Below, one piece after another: positions 56,937 to 64,000 of a stretch of DNA of 64,000 nt. Made by a program: the position numbers and the translations under genes. The notes below the pieces were generated by a model, which did not search any database, was not told where the DNA came from, and worked only from the letters and a program-made list of their open reading frames with translations. Every line of letters begins with the position of its first letter. Position 1 is the first letter of the stretch. Source of the stretch: an uncultured Clostridia bacterium (GTDB lineage Bacteria; Bacillota; Clostridia; Lachnospirales; CAG-274); NCBI GenBank assembly GCA_944383305.1, contig CALWOZ010000003.1, positions 17,276 through 81,275 on the forward strand. Reading direction: 5' to 3'.

Positions 56937-57227
56937 ATGAAGGATATAGTAGAGAATTTTATAAATGCAAAAAATATATTAAACAAAGAATTTAATTGTA
57001 ATGAAGATTTTTTTATAAAACCATTAATAGACAGAAAGTGGACTATAAAAGACAATGAAGGTATCTTCTTTTTAACTTATTTAGATGATAGCAACAACCC
57101 TAAAGACTGTGTTATTGTTAAAAAAAATAATGAACCTATGATTTATAAAAAAAATGATTATACAATGGTTATTGGTATAGAATGTGTAAAGCTAGCTTTC
57201 ATATTAAACAATAATAATAGTATATAA
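56937..57227 (+). CDS. Small protein of unknown function
   Basis: A 96-aa protein, 17 bp after uvrA with AGGAG upstream of the ATG, so probably translated. MKDIVENFINAKNILNKEFN reads as a helix and EGIFFLTYLDDSNNPKDCVI as beta structure. No signal peptide or membrane segment. I do not recognise the family; it could be a late member of the uvrBA operon. Confidence 0.7.
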   Translation: MKDIVENFINAKNILNKEFNCNEDFFIKPLIDRKWTIKDNEGIFFLTYLDDSNNPKDCVIVKKNNEPMIYKKNDYTMVIGIECVKLAFILNNNNSI

Positions 57228-57316
57228 CGTTTTTTTGATACTTTGTATCAAAATAAACAAACTATTACGTTTTTTTGATACTCTATATCAAAAAAAAATA
57301 GCTTAATTGAGATAAT
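57227..57316 (-). repeat. Dispersed post-terminator element, copy 3, with two 40-bp hairpin units
   Basis: Reading left from the terminator: ATTATCTCAATTAAGCTATT, then two hairpin units. On the plus strand the units are 57227-57266 and 57267-57298: ACG, T-run, GATACTTTGTATC, A-run, then AATAAACAAACTATT. The stem GATAC/GTATC changes in the second unit to GATACTC/TATATC with pairing mostly kept. The element also covers the last bases of the small gene ending at 57227. Confidence 0.8.
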
Positions 57317-57348
57317 AAAAAAAGACAAGTGTAAGCTTGTCTTTTTTT
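57317..57348. terminator. Terminator of trmB, bidirectional
   Basis: AAAAAAAGACAAG pairs with CTTGTCTTTTTTT around a 6-base loop. It serves trmB (minus) and the uvrA-side transcript (plus). Confidence 0.88.
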
Positions 57349-57353
57349 ATTGT

Positions 57354-57998
57354 TTATTTTTTATAATATGCCTCTAATCTATATATAGGCATACCTATAC
57401 TAGAAAACTTTTCTTCATATTCTGTTTTTACATTTCCTTCAAAGTCTGAATTGTGCAAATCTAAAGATATATTGTGAAGACGCCAACCTTTATCTGCAAA
57501 CTCATTTAAAGAAAATTCAAATAATAATCTATTATCTGTTTTAAAAAATACTTCTCCACCATTTGTAAATAGACTTTCATATAAATTTAAAAAGTTTTTG
57601 TGTGTAAGCCTTCTTTTTGCCCATTTTTTCTTATTAGGCCACGGGTCACAAAAGTTTATATATATTCTATTTATTTCTTCTGGTTCAAAATAGTTAAGTA
57701 ATTCTTTAACGTCTGCCACAAAAAATACTATATTTTTACCTACACCTTTTTCTCTACCCTTTTTTAAAGCGCTAACTATAACATTTGTTTGTCTTTCTAT
57801 TGCTATATAATTTATATTAGGGTTTAAAATGCTCATTGTTGTTAAAAATTGTCCTTTACCTGTGCCTATTTCTATATGAATAGGATTATCATTTCCAAAT
57901 ATTTCTCTCCATTTTCCTTTGTTTTCTTCTGGTTTATGGATAAATCTATCATTTGTATTTAATTCATTATCGCCCCACGGCTTTTTTCTTAAACGCAT
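57354..57998 (-). CDS. trmB: tRNA (guanine-N7-)-methyltransferase
   Basis: Makes m7G46 in tRNA. The 214-aa product has the SAM motif HIEIGTGKGQF, the second acidic site YIAIERQTNVI and the family catalytic stretch FCDPWPNKKKWAKRRL. The C-terminus with EEKFSSIGMPIYRLEA is typical. Single gene with its own terminator. Confidence 0.95.
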   Translation of the reverse strand: MRLRKKPWGDNELNTNDRFIHKPEENKGKWREIFGNDNPIHIEIGTGKGQFLTTMSILNPNINYIAIERQTNVIVSALKKGREKGVGKNIVFFVADVKELLNYFEPEEINRIYINFCDPWPNKKKWAKRRLTHKNFLNLYESLFTNGGEVFFKTDNRLLFEFSLNEFADKGWRLHNISLDLHNSDFEGNVKTEYEEKFSSIGMPIYRLEAYYKK

Positions 57999-58129
57999 AT
58001 TCTTACTCCTTAATATATATTTTATAATCTTTTTAAATTATATCATATTTATTAAAAATTTCAATATTAACAACTTATACAAACATTGAAATAACAATTT
58101 AATACACCTTAAATACTCATTTATAAAAT

Positions 58130-58236
58130 TATGTAATAATGAACCTTTTTTGATACAATTAATAAAAGTTAAAAAATAAATCCACTTATAATTTTTCTTT
58201 TGAATAATAAAGTTATAGCTTAATGTTAAACATAAT
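58130..58236 (-). repeat. Dispersed post-terminator element, copy 4 (degenerate)
   Basis: Reading left from the hairpin at 58237: ATTAAGCTATAACTTTATT, then ATTCAAAAGAAAAATTATAA, matching copies 1 and 5, then a decayed hairpin with TTGTATCAAAAAAGG. Intergenic between trmB and the repeat-protein gene. Confidence 0.6.
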
Positions 58237-58262
58237 AAGACCACCTTTTAGGTGGTCTTTTA
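58237..58262. terminator. Terminator of the repeat-protein gene
   Basis: AAGACCACC pairs with GGTGGTCTT around TTTTA. A T-run follows on the plus strand; on the minus strand the tail is ATTATG, so termination of the gene ending at 58264 may be less efficient. Confidence 0.7.
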
Positions 58263-58263
58263 A

Positions 58264-59946
58264 TTATAATTCTACTATTCTATATCCATATTCTCCATCA
58301 TTTATATTTTTTATAGAAACATTATTATCAATAGGTAAAAACTGTTTAAAATCTTTTAGACAGAAATCTTTTTCATATTTACAAGGTACGGCTAAAATAT
58401 ATGTTTCCTTACCTTGTTCATTATTAATACCTAACATAAGGTGTTTATATTTTTTATAAGATGAAAATACAAATGGATTGTTAGAACATTTCCAGCTGTT
58501 GTTTGATATACTTGTTAAATCATAAGGTGATATTCTATACCAACTTATGTTATTTTGGTTATCTTTAAATGGTGTCATAACAGCATTTTTAGATTTTATA
58601 TAATCTATATCATTATTAATACTGTTGTTTTTTATATCCATATCTTGAATATTCATCATATTTTTTCTAAGACTATCTAACATATTTTTAAAATTTTGAT
58701 GATTTGTATTAGCCTCATCATTATTTATAGATTGTTTAGTATATTTGTTTCTTTCTCTTATACCTTTTTCTACCTCTAATAAGCCTTTTTCTTTTTCTAT
58801 TAATCCTTTTTCTCTATCTAAAAGCCCTTGTTCTCTTTCTAAAATTCCTTTTTCTTTTTCTATTAATCCTCTTTCTCTATCAGATGTAGGATTTTTTCTT
58901 ATAAGATGTCTTTCACGATTAATAAGCTCTTGTTCTATTTTTATAAGTTCCATTTCCTTTTTAATGAGCTCTAACTCTTTTTCTCTAAGCTCTTTATCAT
59001 CTGTTGGTAAATATCCTTGTTTTAAAGCTCTTTCTTTTTCTAAAAGTCCTTGTTCTTTTTCTGCCAGTCCTTTTTCCTTTTCTGCTAGACCATCTAGTCG
59101 TTCTTTAAGGCTTCGTTCATAGTCGTCTAAAGGTATTTTTGTTTGATTTTCTTCTTTTTCATCTATGCCTTTTTCTCTATCTATAAGTCCTTGTTCTCGT
59201 TCTATAAGACCTTCTTCCTTGTCTATAAGTCCTTGTTCAAAATCTGATGTGGTATTATTTGTGTTTTGATTAGTGCTATTATTGCTTTGATTATTATTTG
59301 TGTTTTGATTAGTACTATTATTGCTTTGATTGTTATTTGTGTTTTGATTAGTACTATTATTAGTATCTTGATTGCTATTATTGTTTTGATTATCACAATT
59401 ATTATCTAAGTTACTATTATTGTTTTGATTATTATGGTTATGATTATGATTATTGTCGTTTTGATTACTATTATTATGGTTATGACTATTGTTGTTTTCA
59501 TCACAATCACAACGATTATTAGGCATATTTATAGCACTTGCTATATATTTATCTTGCCAATCAATTTCATTTCCAATATATCCGACCAAAGCTGATGATA
59601 TTTGATTATTGTCTTTAACCATAATAGATACTACATTAAAATCTTCTATTTTGTTGCTATCCATATTATCTGGGTCAAAGTATTGTACAAATTCACCTTT
59701 TCCATAATTATCCACTTCAAACTTACCTAAGTCTACACTTTTTACATTGCCTTTATCAAATCCTATAAGCTCTAAATGATATTCTGTTTTAGGTTTTATA
59801 CCCTGAGCATAAATATTTATTTTTCCTTTACCATCTTTTATCTCTATAACACATCTTCCAAGAGAAGGTCTAAAATCTAAATTGTGCTTTGAATTATCTT
59901 GTTTTAATGGTATAAAATTTCTACTATATCTTCTTGAATAAATCAT
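58264..59946 (-). CDS. Low-complexity repeat protein with conserved-looking ends
   Basis: A 560-aa protein in four parts. Residues 1-142 form a globular start (RRYSRNFIPLKQDNSK, then GKGKINIYAQGIKPKTEYHL). Residues 143-233 are almost all Asn, His, Ser, Gln and Thr. Residues 235-400 are heptad-like EKEQGLLEKE / DREKGLIEKE repeats that should form a long charged helix. Residues 435-560 are again globular (WYRISPYDLTSISNNSWKCS, YKKYKHLMLGINNEQ). No signal peptide or transmembrane segment is clear. I chose ATG at 59946 because GGGGGA precedes it. I do not recognise the family; surface or spore-coat association is a guess. Confidence 0.8.
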   Translation of the reverse strand: MIYSRRYSRNFIPLKQDNSKHNLDFRPSLGRCVIEIKDGKGKINIYAQGIKPKTEYHLELIGFDKGNVKSVDLGKFEVDNYGKGEFVQYFDPDNMDSNKIEDFNVVSIMVKDNNQISSALVGYIGNEIDWQDKYIASAINMPNNRCDCDENNNSHNHNNSNQNDNNHNHNHNNQNNNSNLDNNCDNQNNNSNQDTNNSTNQNTNNNQSNNSTNQNTNNNQSNNSTNQNTNNTTSDFEQGLIDKEEGLIEREQGLIDREKGIDEKEENQTKIPLDDYERSLKERLDGLAEKEKGLAEKEQGLLEKERALKQGYLPTDDKELREKELELIKKEMELIKIEQELINRERHLIRKNPTSDRERGLIEKEKGILEREQGLLDREKGLIEKEKGLLEVEKGIRERNKYTKQSINNDEANTNHQNFKNMLDSLRKNMMNIQDMDIKNNSINNDIDYIKSKNAVMTPFKDNQNNISWYRISPYDLTSISNNSWKCSNNPFVFSSYKKYKHLMLGINNEQGKETYILAVPCKYEKDFCLKDFKQFLPIDNNVSIKNINDGEYGYRIVEL

Positions 59947-60158
59947 AAAGTTCCCCCTATAATTAATATCTATTATTATAATATATATGAACAATAGACA
60001 CTTTATATTACAAAAACTATATATTTTGTAAAAAATATATAGTTTTTAAATATAAAAAAGACTATCATTTTATTTATAAGTATGTTAAAATATAGTAAGA
60101 TATTAATATTTGCTTATATGTAAGTTTATTTTAAGCTTTTTATTAAAAGGAGGCAATT

Positions 60159-60851
60159 ATGAAAACAATCGGTATAATAGGCGCTATGGAAGAAGAAATT
60201 GAAAACATTAAGCCACATATAGATATTATATCTACTAAAAATATAGTAGGTTTAGATTTTTATATGGGTAAAATGGGGGGTAATAATGTAGTTTTAGTAC
60301 GTTCTGGCATAGGTAAAGTAAATGCTGCTGTTTGTAGCCAAGTTTTGATAGATTTATATGCAGTAGATTACATAATAAATGTAGGTGTAGCTGGTGCTAT
60401 AAATAAAGAATTAAAAATAGGAGATGTTGTTATAGCTACTGATACTATGCATCACGATATGGATACAACATATTTTGGTGATGAAATAGGTATAATACCT
60501 CGAATGGAAGAAAGTAGCTTTAAAGCTGATGATGAACTTATAAATATTGCTTTACAAGCTTCTAAAGATACAATAGAAAATAATATATATACTGGTAGAA
60601 TAGTTAGTGGTGACCAATTTTTATGTGATATAGAAAAGAAAAATAAAATCTGGTCACATTTTAAGGCATATTGTGTTGATATGGAAAGTGCTGCCATTGG
60701 TCAAACTTGTTATCTTAACAAAATCCCTTTTTCTATTATACGCTCTATATCGGATAACTCCGATGAAAATAACGAATATGAAAATTTCTTTAAAGATAGT
60801 GCAATAAAAGCAAGTAATATTTTAAAAAATATGATAGAGCTAATAGATTAA
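60159..60851 (+). CDS. mtnN: 5'-methylthioadenosine/S-adenosylhomocysteine nucleosidase
   Basis: Cleaves MTA and SAH to adenine and the thio-sugar, clearing SAM by-products. The 230-aa product begins MKTIGIIGAMEEEI (catalytic Glu at 11-12), has VGVAGAINKELKIGDVVIAT and MESAAIGQ, and ends with the base-binding aspartate in SISDNSDEN. Single gene with AGGAGG. Confidence 0.95.
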   Translation: MKTIGIIGAMEEEIENIKPHIDIISTKNIVGLDFYMGKMGGNNVVLVRSGIGKVNAAVCSQVLIDLYAVDYIINVGVAGAINKELKIGDVVIATDTMHHDMDTTYFGDEIGIIPRMEESSFKADDELINIALQASKDTIENNIYTGRIVSGDQFLCDIEKKNKIWSHFKAYCVDMESAAIGQTCYLNKIPFSIIRSISDNSDENNEYENFFKDSAIKASNILKNMIELID

Positions 60852-61017
60852 TCCGTTTTTTTAATACTTTGTATTAAAATAAACAAACTATTCCGTTTTT
60901 TTGATACTTTATATCAAAATAAACAAGCTATTCCGTTTTTTTTTAATACTTTGTATTAAAAAAAACAATCATTTTTCTCTTGAAAAATAAAGTTATAGCT
61001 TAATTAAAATTAATAAT
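60852..61017 (-). repeat. Dispersed post-terminator element, copy 5, with three 40-bp hairpin units
   Basis: Plus-strand units start at 60852, 60892 and 60932, an exact 40-bp period: TCCG, T-run, a stem (AATACTTTGTATT or GATACTTTATATC), A-run, then AAACAAACTA. The stem ends covary: AATAC/GTATT in units 1 and 3, GATA/TATC in unit 2. Beyond them, towards the terminator, lies TTCAAGAGAAAAATG and AATTAAGCTATAACTTTATT read on the minus strand. Confidence 0.85.
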
Positions 61018-61046
61018 AAAGGTTGTAGATAAAATCTACAACCTTT
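61018..61046. terminator. Terminator of pgi, bidirectional with mtnN
   Basis: AAAGGTTGTAGAT pairs perfectly with ATCTACAACCTTT around AAA. T-rich tails follow on the minus strand. Confidence 0.85.
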
Positions 61047-61100
61047 ATTATTTAAACTAATTATTTTATAATATATGATTTTTATACTAAGTTTAAATCT

Positions 61101-62492
61101 CTAAATAATATATTGGTCTTTTTTAACTGGCATTGAATCTAATTCTTTTTTCTTTTCTTCATATCCAGGTCTTCCAAAGTATGCATATGTTGCATTTTTA
61201 CCTTCTTCAACACCAGGTTGGTCAAAGGCGTTAATATTTAAAAGTTCACCTGTAAATGCTGTCGCCACTTCAAATAAATATAATAATTGACCTAATGTAT
61301 TTTCATTTACTTCTGGTAATGTTATTGTCATATTAGGTTTACCAGCTTTTAATAAAGCATATTCTGTTGCTATTTGTTCTGTTTTAATAAGGTCATCTTG
61401 TGTTACACCAGCTAAAAATCCAAGACTTGGTATATCTGTATATATTTCTGGTATAGTAATAGATTTTTTAAATTTCTCTACACCTATAAATGTAATTATT
61501 TTATCAAAAGGTCCTTCTGCATAAAGTTGTACCTGTGAATGTTGGTCAGTGGCTCCAAGTGCTTTAACTGGAGTAGAACCTGCATATACCTCTTTACCGT
61601 CATTGTCATACTTTTTACCAAGGCTTTCTGCCCAAAGTTGTGCATACCAATCAGATATATATTTTAGAGAATCTGCATAAGGCATCATAACACATATATT
61701 TTGACCATTTTTTATACTTAAATAATTAAGTATAGAGTACATATAAGCTGGATTTTTATAAATGTCGTCATTTTTACACATTTCATCCATAATGGCTGCA
61801 CCTTTTAATAATTCTTTAATATTTATTCCACAAAAAGCTGCAGGTAATAAACCAACTGGAGTAAGTTCGCTAAATCTTCCACCAACACCTGCTGGTATAA
61901 TAAATGTTTTATATCCTTCTTCTTTAGCTATTTTTATAAGATTTCCATTTTCTTTGTCTGTTGTACAAACAATATGTTCACTTGCTTTTTCTCCTAATTT
62001 TTCTTCAAGCATTTTTTTAATAATCATAAATTGGCTCATAGTTTCAGATGTAGATCCTGATTTTGATATTACGTTAAACATTGTTTTTGTAATATCGATA
62101 GTTTCAAATAAATACACTAGCTTTTCAGGGTCTACATTATCTGCCACATAAAATCTAGGATATCCACCTCTTTTTTCTCTAGATATTTCGTTATAATATG
62201 GGTGATTTATAGCTTGTTGGACAGCCATAGGTCCAAGGGCAGACCCACCTATACCAAGTACAACAAAAGCGTCAAATTTATCTTTTATATCTTCTACATA
62301 AGATATTATTTCATCACATACCTCGTCTTGATTGTATGGTAAATCTCTCCAATCCATTTTACCATTTGCTCTTTTATCAATCATAGCTTGTTTTGCTTTA
62401 TCTAAATTTAAAGTATCTAAATCACTTTTTAAAATACCACTTTTACCAACAAATTCTTGCATCATATTGTTATAATCTAAACGTATTTTCAT
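61101..62492 (-). CDS. pgi: Glucose-6-phosphate isomerase
   Basis: Interconverts glucose-6-phosphate and fructose-6-phosphate in glycolysis. The 463-aa product has the substrate loop VLGIGGSALGPMAVQQ, the SKSGSTSETM phosphate-binding motif and the GVGGRFSELTPVG stretch. It is about 100 residues shorter than the E. coli enzyme, typical of the short Firmicutes form. Two ATGs lie at the start, MI apart; I take the second (62492), but 62498 is possible. Confidence 0.95.
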   Translation of the reverse strand: MKIRLDYNNMMQEFVGKSGILKSDLDTLNLDKAKQAMIDKRANGKMDWRDLPYNQDEVCDEIISYVEDIKDKFDAFVVLGIGGSALGPMAVQQAINHPYYNEISREKRGGYPRFYVADNVDPEKLVYLFETIDITKTMFNVISKSGSTSETMSQFMIIKKMLEEKLGEKASEHIVCTTDKENGNLIKIAKEEGYKTFIIPAGVGGRFSELTPVGLLPAAFCGINIKELLKGAAIMDEMCKNDDIYKNPAYMYSILNYLSIKNGQNICVMMPYADSLKYISDWYAQLWAESLGKKYDNDGKEVYAGSTPVKALGATDQHSQVQLYAEGPFDKIITFIGVEKFKKSITIPEIYTDIPSLGFLAGVTQDDLIKTEQIATEYALLKAGKPNMTITLPEVNENTLGQLLYLFEVATAFTGELLNINAFDQPGVEEGKNATYAYFGRPGYEEKKKELDSMPVKKDQYII

Positions 62493-62533
62493 AATCATTA
62501 TCTCCTTTGACTATAAATTTTCTTTTTATATTA

Positions 62534-62561
62534 ATTATATCACTATTTTTATATTTTTCAA
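62534..62561 (-). promoter_or_regulatory. Promoter of pgi
   Basis: TTGAAA at 62556-62561, 16 bp, TATAAT at 62534-62539, reading left. Confidence 0.65.
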
Positions 62562-62717
62562 TTAATTTTTAGTACAATATAGTAAAAAATTATTAATTAT
62601 AACTAATTTTTAAATTAGGTATTTATAAATACTATATAATTTATTTTTACAATTAAATATGTTATTATTCATAAATTTGTCATTAAATTTTACTTTACAA
62701 AAATTATTGATTTCTTT

Positions 62718-62745
62718 TGACTTTAATGCTAGAATTAATATTATT
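62718..62745 (+). promoter_or_regulatory. Promoter of the GNAT gene pair
   Basis: TTGACT at 62718-62723, 16 bp, TATTAT at 62740-62745. AGGAGG and the GNAT start follow. Confidence 0.65.
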
Positions 62746-62766
62746 TTTTAGTAGGAGGTAAGTTTA

Positions 62767-63300
62767 ATGGTATTAGAAACAAATAGAATTATATTAAGAA
62801 ATTTTAATGAACAAGATTTAGACGACCTTTTTGAATATGCTCAAGTTGAAGAGGTAGGACTAAACGCTGGTTGGATGCCTCATATCACAAAAGAAGAGTC
62901 TAAACTTATTTTAAATATGTTTATAAATAGTGCTAATACTTTTGCTATTGTATATAAAGAAAAAAATAAAGTAATTGGCTCTATAAGTTTAGAAAAAGAC
63001 CACATTAGACCAGGTGTAAATTCTAAATATTTAGGATATGTTTTATCAAAAGATTATTGGGGATTAGGCTTAATGACTGAATGTGTAAAAAAAATACTAG
63101 AATATGGATTTTTTATATTAAACTTAGATATTATAACTGTATCACATTTTAAAGAAAATATACGCTCTAAACGTGTTATAGAAAAATGTGGATTTGTATA
63201 CGAAGGTACTCTTAGAAAAAGCTCTTTATTATATAATGGTACTTTAAAAGATAAGTGTTTATATTCTTTAGATAAAATAGAGTTTATTAACAATAATTAG
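62767..63300 (+). CDS. GNAT-family N-acetyltransferase (RimJ/RimL type)
   Basis: A 177-aa protein, beginning LETNRIILRNFNEQDLDDLF, the usual start of RimJ/RimL-type acetyltransferases. The CoA loop is in YVLSKDYWGLGLMTECVK and the C-terminal N-R-S-K motif is in HFKENIRSKRVIEKCGFVYEG. The target could be a protein N-terminus or a small molecule. The next gene starts 8 bp later, so the two are cotranscribed. Confidence 0.88.
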   Translation: MVLETNRIILRNFNEQDLDDLFEYAQVEEVGLNAGWMPHITKEESKLILNMFINSANTFAIVYKEKNKVIGSISLEKDHIRPGVNSKYLGYVLSKDYWGLGLMTECVKKILEYGFFILNLDIITVSHFKENIRSKRVIEKCGFVYEGTLRKSSLLYNGTLKDKCLYSLDKIEFINNN

Positions 63301-63308
63301 GAGGAGAT

Positions 63309-63839
63309 ATGCGTAAAGTAGTTTTATATATGGCTATAAGTCTTGATGGATATATTGCTGATATAAATGGAGGTGTAAGTTGGCTATGTGGACAAGATAT
63401 AAATAATAACTCTATGGATAGTTATTTAAAATTTATAAAAAATATAGATACTGTTGTTATGGGATATAACACATATAATCAAGTTGTTACAGAATTATCG
63501 CCAGATAATTGGGTATATAAAGGTCTAAAAAGCTATGTTGTCACAAAAAAATCTCTTAAACCTAATAAAGAAATAAATTTTATAAATAAAGATGTGTGTA
63601 AATTAGTAAAAGATTTAAAAATAAAAAAAGGCAAAAACATTTGGATATGTGGCGGAGCTAACATAGTTAATCAACTTATTAAACAAAATTTAATTGATAT
63701 TTATCATATATCTATAATACCTACTATTTTAGGTAATGGTATCAAACTTTTTAATAATATTGATGATGAATTAAAATTAAAACTATTAAAAACTGAAAAT
63801 TATAATGGCATTGTAGACTTAATATATGAACTTAGATAG
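63309..63839 (+). CDS. Dihydrofolate-reductase-fold protein (RibD C-terminal type)
   Basis: A 176-aa protein with the RibD_C fold: RKVVLYMAISLDGYIADING at the start, VVMGYNTYNQV for the cofactor, and NIWICGGANIVNQLI and PTILGNGIKLF. These proteins are NADPH-dependent reductases that often sit outside the folate pathway. Substrate unknown. Confidence 0.85.
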   Translation: MRKVVLYMAISLDGYIADINGGVSWLCGQDINNNSMDSYLKFIKNIDTVVMGYNTYNQVVTELSPDNWVYKGLKSYVVTKKSLKPNKEINFINKDVCKLVKDLKIKKGKNIWICGGANIVNQLIKQNLIDIYHISIIPTILGNGIKLFNNIDDELKLKLLKTENYNGIVDLIYELR

Positions 63840-63934
63840 CCTATTCTTATTTAATATATTTTAATAATAAATAATTCAAACTTTTATATATAGTAATAAA
63901 ATAATATATAAAAAAGACTAGATAAAATGAACAA

Positions 63935-64000
63935 GTCCGTAAAAAATGGACAATAGAAAAAAGAGACCTCTTGTGGTAGAATTAAACTATCATAGGAGGT
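63935..64000 (+). mobile_element. Possible left end of an insertion sequence at the window edge
   Basis: GTCC-N9-GGAC at 63935-63951, a TAGAAT box near 63977-63982 and a perfect AGGAGGT at the very last bases imply that a gene starts just beyond the window. The arrangement (short inverted repeat, GAGACCTCTTG, AGGAGGT) resembles the leader in front of orfA in IS3-type elements. Without the next bases this is tentative. Confidence 0.3.

Noticed and set aside
60852..60971. CRISPR-like periodic repeats
   Set aside because: Units are directly adjacent with a 40-bp period and no unique spacers, and no cas genes are present.
1..64000. tRNA or rRNA genes
   Set aside because: No cloverleaf-like GC-rich segment with GGTTCGAATCC-type T arm and no rRNA stretch was seen in the gaps.

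Overview
The window is a very AT-rich chromosome segment from a Gram-positive anaerobe, most likely a low-GC member of the class Clostridia (Bacillota). The support is a clostridial S10-spc ribosomal operon ending secY-adk-map-KOW, a zinc-ribbon S14, a FabK-type type II fatty-acid operon behind a MarR/FabT-like regulator, AGGAGG ribosome binding sites with frequent TTG and GTG starts, and a class I cyclic-di-GMP riboswitch. I cannot name a genus. Most of the window is housekeeping; the unusual material lies between genes.

Layout. 1-12.6 kb (minus strand): the S10-spc ribosomal protein operon, read from a strong promoter at 12.6 kb through a structured leader. 12.66-18.1 kb: an accessory stretch with a decayed gene, a methyltransferase plus NodB-like deacetylase pair, an Xre-type regulator with no normal start codon, two tandem PepSY proteins and a secreted HEXXH metalloprotease. 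18.2-24.4 kb (minus): vanZ-like, pcrA, murA, ftsQ and ftsZ. 24.55-24.83 kb: a dense array of perfect hairpins. 24.8-25.7 kb: ispE. 25.9-35.6 kb (plus): the complete fab/acc cluster except acpP, whose usual place is taken by a 31-codon membrane-peptide ORF. 35.8-41.2 kb: a cysteine hydrolase, a Nudix protein, glmM and two HtrA-type membrane proteases. 41.2-42.6 kb: 1.4 kb without an ordinary gene that holds a c-di-GMP-I riboswitch transcript. 42.6-51.2 kb (minus): metNIQ, then a DUF2225 gene, smc and ftsY. 51.4-57.2 kb (plus): a DEDDh exonuclease, uvrB, uvrA and a small unknown gene. 57.3-63.8 kb: trmB, a low-complexity repeat protein, mtnN, pgi, a GNAT acetyltransferase and a DHFR-fold protein. 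The right edge looks like the start of another element.

Two findings stand out. First, the c-di-GMP-I riboswitch at 42.4 kb (minus) has its own promoter and intrinsic terminator, but no ordinary gene follows. Read-through RNA instead carries three successive hairpins with G4-G5 loops, overlapping a 21-codon hydrophobic ORF, and ends at a second terminator. This looks like a second-messenger-controlled small RNA or micropeptide. Second, a dispersed composite element recurs at least five times directly 3' of intrinsic terminators: a common AATTAAGCTAT-type module followed by one to three T-tract hairpins with an ACAAAG core, arranged at two loci as exact 40-bp tandem repeats.

All calls come from reading the sequence. 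No database search, folding program or alignment was run. Promoters and hairpins were matched by eye, so their functions are inferred.
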